Assembly: GCA_964431735.1 (NCBI GenBank)
Contig: CAYSLJ010000110.1
Span: 1 to 24,503 of the forward strand
Direction of reading: 5' to 3'
Source of the DNA: CALARM01 sp964431735
Lineage (GTDB): Bacteria; Vulcanimicrobiota; SpSt-956; JAKJGF01
DNA length: 24,503 nt
The notes under the pieces were generated by a model. That model ran no database searches, was not told the DNA's origin, and saw only the letters and a program-made list of their open reading frames with translations. Below, piece after piece: positions 14,542 through 20,317 of this stretch (position 1 is its first letter; every line of letters starts with the position of its first letter). The position numbers and the translations under genes were made by a program.

Positions 14542-16362
14542 ATGAACAGCCAGAATAATGTAGAAGACCTCTTTTATCCCTGTATTAACTGTGGTTCCCT
14601 CAACAGAAGAAGTTCAAAATTTTGTAGAAGTTGTGGTAATAACCTGGTAGCAGAAGTTTCTGAAAAAAAAGATACATCTATTATCTCCGCTCTTTGCCAG
14701 GATAAAATTTCATTTTTTACCAACCTCAGAGAATCTTACCATATGGAAATAGATGATTTGAGCGATTTTTTAAGTTATCAGCAATATTTGTTTGAAGCAT
14801 CGGAAAAAGGTCTTGCTATAATTCACAGAGATACAGGCCGTTTTATTGCAGTAAATTCAAGATTTGAAGAAATAACAGGTTTTTCAAGGATTAAACTCAA
14901 AGAAGAAAACTTCATATCACTTATTTCAGAACTTAATAAAGTAAATAAAAAATATGATATGCCATCTATATTACAAATTAAGGAATTTATCATATTCAGC
15001 AGTATTTATGAAAAAATATGGGTAAGTGTGACGGAATATTCTGGTATCTTTGAAAACAATTCGATTTTACTTACCCTTGATTATAAAAAAGAAAGTAAAA
15101 CAAGGCTTGTCAGTCCTGCTACAAAAAAACTCAATCTTATAGCAAGAATATCTGAAGATATAAACAGTTCCCTTAATATAGAGGATATACTGGCCAGTAC
15201 CCTGGAAAAGGTAAAAAGTATAACAAAATCTGACGTAGCTTTAATAATGTTCATGGATAATCATAAGAAACTGTTACCAATAGCATCCAGCGGCATAAGT
15301 GAAACACTGGTTGAAAATCTGAAAACCCTTACCATTGAATCTGACAGAGGCAGCAGAGCCAGAGCTCTTTCTCTCGGAAAAACAGTAATGGCCAGTTTAA
15401 ATGAAACCACATCACTTACAGGACAACTTGTATTGAGTGAAAATTTATTATCTATGGCAACTATTCCTTTAAAATCCAAAGATGAAGTCATAGGTATCAT
15501 GAGCATAGGAAGCAGACGAAAAGAAGATTTTACAGAATATATCGAATTACTTGATGTAATAGGTAATCAGGTGGCAATAGCCATAAAAAACTCAAGACTC
15601 TATATTCAGGTCAAGGAACAATTAACTGAACTGGAAGAAAAAAATCGAAAGTTAAGAGAACTTGAACAGACTAAAGAAAGACTGACCAGAATGATAGTAC
15701 ATGATTTAAAGAGCCCTCTTACCGGTGTAATGTCCTATGCAGAGTATTTACAACTTAATAATACCGTAAACGATCCAAAGTTAACAAAAATCTATCAATC
15801 CATTTATACAAGTTCACAGGATATTTTAAGAATGGTTATTAATCTCCTTGAAATAAGTAAAATGGAAGAAGAAAAACTTGCTTTAAAACTCACAGAAGTA
15901 AATCCCGGCGAAATTCTTCAAAGAATAAAAGAAGAAATGCAGATTAAATTATTAAAGAAAAAACTTGAATTCAAAGTATCAATGCCGGATAATCTGACTG
16001 TACCATCAGACAAGGATTTATTTTATAGAATAATGACAAATCTGATTGATAATGCAATTAAGTATTCTGCCACAGGTGGAACTATTACAGTAAAAATTAT
16101 ACCAAAGAACAAGAAAAATAAGATATTATTCTGTATCCTTGACGAAGGGAAAGGTATACCGGAAGGATATCGTAAAAAAATCTTTGAAAGCTTTTTTAAA
16201 TTAGATGCAGAAGAATGCGGTATTACCACATCAACCGGCATAGGTCTTACATTCTGTAAACTTGCTGTAGAATCTCATGGAGGAAAAATCTGGGTTAAAG
16301 AAAATACTCCTCATGGCAGTAAATTTTATTTTACTCTTCCAGTTTTATCAGTTACAGATTAA
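14542..16362 (+). CDS. Sensor histidine kinase with zinc ribbon, PAS and GAF domains
   Basis: Soluble histidine kinase of 606 residues. A zinc ribbon opens the protein (C14-x2-C17, C28-x2-C31). A PAS domain covers about 80-180 and a GAF domain about 205-350. A coiled coil (352-382) leads to HisKA with the phospho-accepting His387 in VHDLKSPL. The HATPase domain shows the N box (N500, N504), D534-x-G-x-G538 and GIGLTF at 566-571. There are no membrane helices, so the signal is cytoplasmic. No response regulator lies nearby, so its partner is elsewhere. A zinc ribbon fused to a kinase is unusual; it might bind a protein or nucleic acid. The ATG at 14542 has only a weak, distant GAAGG, but the frame, promoter and zinc ribbon support it. 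The ligands are unknown. Confidence 0.9.
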   Translation: MNSQNNVEDLFYPCINCGSLNRRSSKFCRSCGNNLVAEVSEKKDTSIISALCQDKISFFTNLRESYHMEIDDLSDFLSYQQYLFEASEKGLAIIHRDTGRFIAVNSRFEEITGFSRIKLKEENFISLISELNKVNKKYDMPSILQIKEFIIFSSIYEKIWVSVTEYSGIFENNSILLTLDYKKESKTRLVSPATKKLNLIARISEDINSSLNIEDILASTLEKVKSITKSDVALIMFMDNHKKLLPIASSGISETLVENLKTLTIESDRGSRARALSLGKTVMASLNETTSLTGQLVLSENLLSMATIPLKSKDEVIGIMSIGSRRKEDFTEYIELLDVIGNQVAIAIKNSRLYIQVKEQLTELEEKNRKLRELEQTKERLTRMIVHDLKSPLTGVMSYAEYLQLNNTVNDPKLTKIYQSIYTSSQDILRMVINLLEISKMEEEKLALKLTEVNPGEILQRIKEEMQIKLLKKKLEFKVSMPDNLTVPSDKDLFYRIMTNLIDNAIKYSATGGTITVKIIPKNKKNKILFCILDEGKGIPEGYRKKIFESFFKLDAEECGITTSTGIGLTFCKLAVESHGGKIWVKENTPHGSKFYFTLPVLSVTD

Positions 16363-16367
16363 CAGTC

Positions 16368-16472
16368 AGGAGTTGTCAGGAAATAACTACATCATGTTTA
16401 CAATCGTAACGCGTTACGGGAGGATACTAATTGTTCTAATAATTTGCCAGAGTTATTTTCTTACAGTCCTTA
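16368..16472 (+). repeat. MITE-like element, copy 2 (short array)
   Basis: About 105 bp. The left end CAGGAGTTGTCAGGAAATAACT pairs imperfectly with the reverse complement of the right end (TAAGGACTGTAAGAAAATAACT). Only two heptads (GTAACGC, GTTACGG; 16406-16419) precede GAGGA (16420-16424). Copies thus differ mainly in array length. It sits between the convergent kinase and threonine aldolase genes. Confidence 0.7.
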
Positions 16473-16477
16473 CCGGT

Positions 16478-16512
16478 TATTCACTCTTCATTTTTCATGC
16501 CTCACAACTCAC
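16478..16512 (+). repeat. NNNTCAY heptad array at the threonine aldolase 3' end
   Basis: TATTCAC, TCTTCAT, TTTTCAT, GCCTCAC and AACTCAC keep TCA at the same place every seven bases. The last unit supplies the TGA stop of the aldolase gene on the minus strand (16511-16509). Confidence 0.65.
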
Positions 16513-17534
16513 GCATTTAAAATCTCTCTGAACTGTTCAATTGTATATAAAATATCTTCCTCTGTAATATAATAATGTGTTACAAGCCTTATCGTTTCTT
16601 TTGATGTATCCCAGCATAGTATGCCTTCTTTTTCAAGTTTTTTTACAAATACAGGGGCATCTTTTATATTAAAAAATACCATATTTGTTTGAACAGTATT
16701 CAGATCAATTGTGATTCCAGGCATTTCTGATATAGCCTGTGCAAGTATTGAGGCATGTTTGTGATCTTCAGAAAGCCTTTGAGTCATTTCCTCAAGAGCA
16801 ACTATGCCGGGGGCAGCTATTATTCCGGCCTGTCTCATACCTCCGCCGAGCATTTTTCTGTTTCTTCTGGCTTTACCTATAAATTCCCTGGTACCACATA
16901 ACATTGACCCGACAGGAGCACATAAACTTTTGGAAAGGCAGAACATTACAGAATCTACATACCGTGTTATTTCCCTGACATCTTTCTTCAGATAAGTTCC
17001 TCCATTAAAAAGCCTTGCTCCGTCAAGATGAATTTTAATATTATGTTTCATGGCTATATCATGATATTCTTTCATTACCTCCAGGGGTATAACAACACCC
17101 CCTGCCATACAGTGAGGACTTTCAATACATATCAGTTTAGTCCCTGCCATATGGTCATCTTCTATATTGATTTTTTTTCCCACTTCTACAGGGTCCATAA
17201 TCCCATATTTTCCATGTAATGTTTTTGTCTGAACTCCGGAAATAGCAGCAGAACCACCGAGTTCATGAATAAATATATGGGAAATTTCTTCCACAATAAT
17301 TTCATCGCCCGGTACGGTATGGGATTTAATAGCAATTTGATTTCCCTGTGTCCCGGAAGTCACAAGAAGAGCATCTTCCTTACCGGTAACAGTGGCAGCC
17401 AGTTTTTGCAATCTATTCACAGAAGGATCTTCACCCATTACATCATCTCCAAGAGGTGCTTCAAGTATGGCTTTCCTCATATTCTCAGTCGGCAGAGTAA
17501 CAGTATCACTTCTATAATCTATAATTTTTCTCAT
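16509..17534 (-). CDS. ltaE: Low-specificity L-threonine aldolase
   Basis: PLP-dependent fold-type I enzyme that cleaves L-threonine or L-allo-threonine to glycine and acetaldehyde. At 341 residues it has the normal length. The family signature is complete: YRSDTVTLP at 7-15, the GDDVMGEDP loop at 29-37, His86 that stacks on the cofactor, HLDGARL with Asp171 and Arg174, and the Schiff-base Lys202 in CLSKSL. There is no signal peptide. The ATG at 17534 has AGAGGA six bases upstream. The predicted leader contains a heptad array in reverse orientation, whose TTCCTC could pair with this ribosome site. A TATAAT box on the minus strand lies at 17605-17600. The symbol is by family; activity on phenylserine or other beta-hydroxy amino acids is also common. 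Confidence 0.93.
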   Translation of the reverse strand: MRKIIDYRSDTVTLPTENMRKAILEAPLGDDVMGEDPSVNRLQKLAATVTGKEDALLVTSGTQGNQIAIKSHTVPGDEIIVEEISHIFIHELGGSAAISGVQTKTLHGKYGIMDPVEVGKKINIEDDHMAGTKLICIESPHCMAGGVVIPLEVMKEYHDIAMKHNIKIHLDGARLFNGGTYLKKDVREITRYVDSVMFCLSKSLCAPVGSMLCGTREFIGKARRNRKMLGGGMRQAGIIAAPGIVALEEMTQRLSEDHKHASILAQAISEMPGITIDLNTVQTNMVFFNIKDAPVFVKKLEKEGILCWDTSKETIRLVTHYYITEEDILYTIEQFREILNA

Positions 17535-17553
17535 ATATATTCCTCTTTCTATC

Positions 17554-17586
17554 GTAACGCGTGACGCGTAACGCGTGACGCGAGGA
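17554..17586 (+). repeat. Heptad array in the threonine aldolase leader
   Basis: GTAACGC, GTGACGC, GTAACGC and GTGACGC run into GAGGA (17582-17586). Relative to the aldolase gene it is reversed. GAGGAA at 17582-17587 is an exact inverted partner of TTCCTC at 17540-17545, which is the aldolase ribosome binding site seen on the plus strand. Confidence 0.88.
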
Positions 17587-17705
17587 AAGTTTTGTCGTTA
17601 TTATATATAAATTAACAGTTCAACATGAATAAATGAATCTCCTTCTGCCACCTGTAACATAGTGGACTACAGTAAAAAGTGACAGGTAATTTTACATATA
17701 TAGTG

Positions 17706-17726
17706 AAAAGGGAAAAGGGAAAAGGG
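17706..17726 (+). repeat. AAAAGGG heptad array
   Basis: Three perfect AAAAGGG units are flanked by partial ones. This is a further sequence with a 7-bp period in the same gap as two GTNACGC arrays. Confidence 0.85.
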
Positions 17727-17760
17727 AAAAAATCGGTCATAACGAAATATAAGCATGTTT

Positions 17761-17793
17761 TCCTCCCGTAACGCGTTACGCGTTACGCGTTAC
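17761..17793 (-). repeat. Heptad array, reverse orientation: GTAACGC x3, GTTACGG, GAGGA
   Basis: Read on the minus strand the units run into GAGGA (17765-17761). Beyond it lies ACATGCTTATATTTCGTTAT, shared with the flank of the array at 9247-9279. This defines a second flank type distinct from the MITE-like copies. Confidence 0.88.
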
Positions 17794-17825
17794 GCTTCCC
17801 ACATAAATCCCTGTCAAAAAGAAAC

Positions 17826-17854
17826 TTGAGTTTTTACTCTCTTTCTGATAAAAT
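17826..17854 (+). promoter_or_regulatory. Promoter of the Sm-like gene
   Basis: TTGAGT (17826-17831), a 17-bp spacer, then TAAAAT (17849-17854). The predicted leader of about 30 bases leads to the ATG at 17892. Confidence 0.6.
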
Positions 17855-17891
17855 ACACAGTAAAATAACATACCGGCAAAGGAGAGCTTAT

Positions 17892-18263
17892 ATGGGTAAA
17901 ATGTGGATAAACCCGGATTTCAAAGGTGTTTATGAGAAAAAAACCTCTGAAGGGAAAGACAAAACTGATAAAAAGTCAATAAAGAAACCTCTGCAAAAAT
18001 CTGATAAATTTAAGATTAACGATAGAAAAAAAACCAGAACAAATCCCAGTGAAGCTTATATTAATAGAAAAATAAAAGAACGACATTCTATTATACTTAA
18101 ATTCATTGACAACGAAACATGTGAGGGGATTATAGAATGGGTCGATCAACGATATATGAAAATCCGGCAAAACCATGACGGTAAAGGGTTAGTTATAGAA
18201 AAAAGAGCTATCAAATATATAAAGCAGACAAAAAAATCCGGAGCGGGGCAGTTGAAAGGTTGA
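17892..18263 (+). CDS. Hfq/Sm-like RNA-binding protein with basic N-terminal extension
   Basis: Protein of 123 residues. Residues 54-112 resemble divergent Hfq-like Sm domains of the type annotated in Acidobacteria and relatives. Supporting features are a helix (EAYINRKIKERHS), then a strand with DNETCEGIIEWVDQRYMKI (the Sm1-like loop) and a closing strand ending KRAIKYIKQ, in the place of the YKHAISTV end of Hfq. Such proteins form rings that bind U-rich RNA. Residues 11-52 are strongly basic (many Lys/Arg) and probably disordered, which could add RNA contacts. The ATG at 17892 has AAAGGAGA six bases upstream; a reading frame from 17826 would start on the -35 box and is rejected. The stop codon lies within the left arm of a hairpin. 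The assignment rests on sequence pattern and needs a profile search. Confidence 0.72.
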   Translation: MGKMWINPDFKGVYEKKTSEGKDKTDKKSIKKPLQKSDKFKINDRKKTRTNPSEAYINRKIKERHSIILKFIDNETCEGIIEWVDQRYMKIRQNHDGKGLVIEKRAIKYIKQTKKSGAGQLKG

Positions 18264-18298
18264 AGAGCTACAAAAATTCACCTCTTCAACTCTTCAAC
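18251..18298 (+). terminator. Hairpin overlapping the Sm-like gene stop
   Basis: GTTGAAAGGTTGAAGAG (18251-18267) pairs with CTCTTCAACTCTTCAAC (18282-18298) at 15 of 17 positions. Each arm is two copies of an 8-base word. The stop codon TGA (18261-18263) is inside the left arm. No U-run follows. Confidence 0.5.
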
Positions 18299-18301
18299 AA
18301 A

Positions 18302-18428
18302 TTAGAGGTTGTCAAGAAATAACCTCATCATATTTACAGTCTATATCGTGACGCGTAACGCGTAACGCGTGACGCGAGGATGATAACCATTCTAATAATT
18401 TGCCAGGTTTATTTTCTTACAGTCTCTT
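18302..18428 (+). repeat. MITE-like element, copy 3 (full length)
   Basis: About 127 bp. The left end TTAGAGGTTGTCAAGAAATA matches the reverse complement of the right end (TTAAGAGACTGTAAGAAAATA). Array GTGACGC, GTAACGC x2, GTGACGC (18348-18375) runs into GAGGA (18376-18380). The next inner bases of this copy pair as AACCT with its own other end, whereas copy 2 has AACT at both ends, a hint that pairing is maintained. Confidence 0.7.
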
Positions 18429-18466
18429 AATTAACAGAGATTCCTTTTCATTAATAAATAGTCATG

Positions 18467-18802
18467 TTATGGCATCCTGAAATCTATTTCATGCCACTCT
18501 TTACCATCCCATTGATAGGCGACTACTTTATGAGCGAAATCTTTCTCTGAGTATACATAATCTACTCTGGCATCAGATTTTTTTCCGCTGTAAAAAACTT
18601 TTTTATCCATGACAACAGGTTTGGAAATACGTTCAAGTTTCATTTTTCCCTGACGGCCGGTAAAAACCATAACCTGTTTATATCCATGTTTGCGTTTTTC
18701 TCCATTGTCAAGAACTTTATATAAATCTTCTTTAGTATAACTTTCTATACCAAACTTGCTGTCAATCTTATCTACAAGATCTTCCCATCTTTCTTCATTC
18801 AT
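18467..18802 (-). CDS. Small conserved-looking protein of unknown function
   Basis: 111 residues, soluble, no signal peptide. A helical start (ERWEDLVDKIDSKFGIE) is followed by a strand-rich part with VMVFTGRQGKMKLERISKPVVMDKK and VDYVYSEKDFAHKVVAYQWDGKEWHEID. This pattern resembles small uncharacterised proteins I recall from candidate-phylum (Parcubacteria-type) genomes, but I cannot name a family. The ATG at 18802 directly follows the TAA of the thioredoxin-fold lipoprotein gene, with AAGGAG 11 bases upstream, so it is the last gene of the TldD operon and probably translationally coupled. The strand-rich part may bind a ligand or protein. No catalytic residues are evident. Confidence 0.7.
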   Translation of the reverse strand: MNEERWEDLVDKIDSKFGIESYTKEDLYKVLDNGEKRKHGYKQVMVFTGRQGKMKLERISKPVVMDKKVFYSGKKSDARVDYVYSEKDFAHKVVAYQWDGKEWHEIDFRMP

Positions 18803-19279
18803 TTATTTTTTCTCTCCTTCAATTTTATAAGAAGTCATTTTATTCATCTCATCAGTCATTTCATGTCTGTCTCTTATACCTTCAATTTTATTAATTGTTT
18901 TTCCCTTTACAGGATCTTCAAAAACTATAGTAGGAGTTCCTGATATAGAATAAGTATCCTGTAGTTCAGGGTTGTTATCAAGGTCTATCCTGACACAGAC
19001 AAAACGGTTACTTAACCCTACAACCTTATAATAGCTATAGGTCTCTTTCTCCATCTTTTTATCCCAGTCACTCCACGGGGTAAAAAAATGGATCATTAAT
19101 AATTTCCTGGATTTCACCGCTTCCTTTCTGGCTTCATCAAGGGATGACATCCAGGTTATTGTTGCATCCTGCACAGGTATGCCGGTAGGAGTATTATTAT
19201 CCTCCCGGCATCCTGCAGAATAAATTACAATAAATATTAAAGTATATATTATAAAATCTTTAATACATACGGTTTTCAT
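18803..19279 (-). CDS. Thioredoxin-fold lipoprotein lacking the CxxC motif
   Basis: 158 residues. A hydrophobic N-terminus ends in the lipobox YSAGC, with lipidated Cys24. Residues 45-150 follow the thioredoxin fold: KEAVKSRKLLMIHFFTPWSDWDKK, a conserved-type VCVRIDLDNNPEL, and the cis-Pro loop SGTPTIVF. The usual WCxxC is replaced by WSDWD, so no redox-active cysteine remains. The protein is therefore likely a binding or structural member of the family, or uses the fold for another purpose. I start it at ATG 19279 because that gives a clean lipoprotein signal; an upstream in-frame ATG at 19333 would bury it. The start overlaps the end of the preceding gene by 20 bases, showing tight operon packing. 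Confidence 0.8.
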   Translation of the reverse strand: MKTVCIKDFIIYTLIFIVIYSAGCREDNNTPTGIPVQDATITWMSSLDEARKEAVKSRKLLMIHFFTPWSDWDKKMEKETYSYYKVVGLSNRFVCVRIDLDNNPELQDTYSISGTPTIVFEDPVKGKTINKIEGIRDRHEMTDEMNKMTSYKIEGEKK

Positions 19280-20294
19280 TGTCCAGTGAACCAAGCCATG
19301 GATTATTCTCTTTAAAAATAAACCCGCATTCATATTTCCTGATAAATTGACGCCTCAATTCCTGTGTGGGGAAAAGAAACTTCAGTTTGTTGACATCTTC
19401 TTTAAGGGATTTTATATAATTCTCACGGGCTTTTTTGAGCAGTTCTACTATACTGTATAAAAAGCCTGTATCTTCATGCATTTCTTCTTCTATCATCTCA
19501 TAAACATCTTCATGAACTTCCATAATTTCCTTTTGCTCTTCATCTATGTAAGGAAGGTCATTGGGACTTTCTGCCGTTAAAGCTTTAAATATAATAAGAT
19601 ACTTATCCTTTGAAAGTTTCAGGTAAAGTCTTATAGGGCCTTCAATATAAAGCTCTATGGTACGGTCAAAAAATTTCTCCAGATCCACTATGAATTCATC
19701 CAGTTCATCCTGATCTTCCCAGGTTTTTAAATAGGCATATAATCTTACAAGATCATCATCGTGGAGGTCATCTTCTTCTCTTTCTGAATAAGTTGTAGCT
19801 ATATCTACCGATCTGTCAAGATAATTCAGATAGACCTCACCTCTCTTATTAATGGTGCCGAAATACCTGAGCCAGTTCAAGAAATTATCAACATGTTCCA
19901 TAAAAAGCGTTTGAAATTCATTGAGCTGTAATAATTTTATTATAGAATTGCTCCAGTGGCTATGAGGATATTTCTTTAAAAATCTTCTGATACCACTGTC
20001 ATATATATCGAAACGGCTTCTTTCTTTCAGTGCTCTGAAACTGGAGAGATCTTCCCTTTTCTGATAGAGCCTTTCCCACCTGGAGGAAAATATGGAACTC
20101 AGAATATTTACTGTAGAAGTAACCCACATGTGATAACCTTTAATCTTTGTATAATCCTTCTCTCCAAGTTTACCGTATTTTTCCTTTAAAAGTTTGTTAC
20201 TGGCTTTATTTATCGCCTGATTAAGTCTTTTTAATTCTCTGCCTTTTACATGGCTGAAACTCTCCAGTTCACATTCTTTTTTCCTGGAACTCAT
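19260..20294 (-). CDS. Helical protein of unknown function in the TldD operon
   Basis: I do not recognise this 344-residue protein. It has no signal peptide or membrane segment and looks almost entirely alpha-helical. It is basic at the start (residues 1-60) and acidic in the middle. Notable stretches are an aromatic helix around HVDNFLNWLRYFG (near 134-146), an acidic segment EREEDDLHDDDL (near 171-182), and a Glu-rich stretch at about 248-272. The ATG at 20294 has AAAGGAGG eight bases upstream. It lies 23 bp downstream of the TldD-like gene and overlaps the lipoprotein gene at its end. The consistent spacing implies co-expression, perhaps as a partner of the protease. Confidence 0.75.
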   Translation of the reverse strand: MSSRKKECELESFSHVKGRELKRLNQAINKASNKLLKEKYGKLGEKDYTKIKGYHMWVTSTVNILSSIFSSRWERLYQKREDLSSFRALKERSRFDIYDSGIRRFLKKYPHSHWSNSIIKLLQLNEFQTLFMEHVDNFLNWLRYFGTINKRGEVYLNYLDRSVDIATTYSEREEDDLHDDDLVRLYAYLKTWEDQDELDEFIVDLEKFFDRTIELYIEGPIRLYLKLSKDKYLIIFKALTAESPNDLPYIDEEQKEIMEVHEDVYEMIEEEMHEDTGFLYSIVELLKKARENYIKSLKEDVNKLKFLFPTQELRRQFIRKYECGFIFKENNPWLGSLDNENRMY

Positions 20295-20317
20295 TATAAC
20301 AACCTCCTTTGGATAGA

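Larger units (their letters stand above)
17535..17891. other. Repeat-rich intergenic region between aldolase and Sm-like genes
   Basis: No gene is visible. From left to right it holds a heptad array (17554-17586), a weak inverted pair around CACCTGTAAC and GTGACAGGT (about 17649-17684), an AAAAGGG array (17706-17726), a reversed GTNACGC array (17761-17793) and a promoter (17826-17854). Confidence 0.7.
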
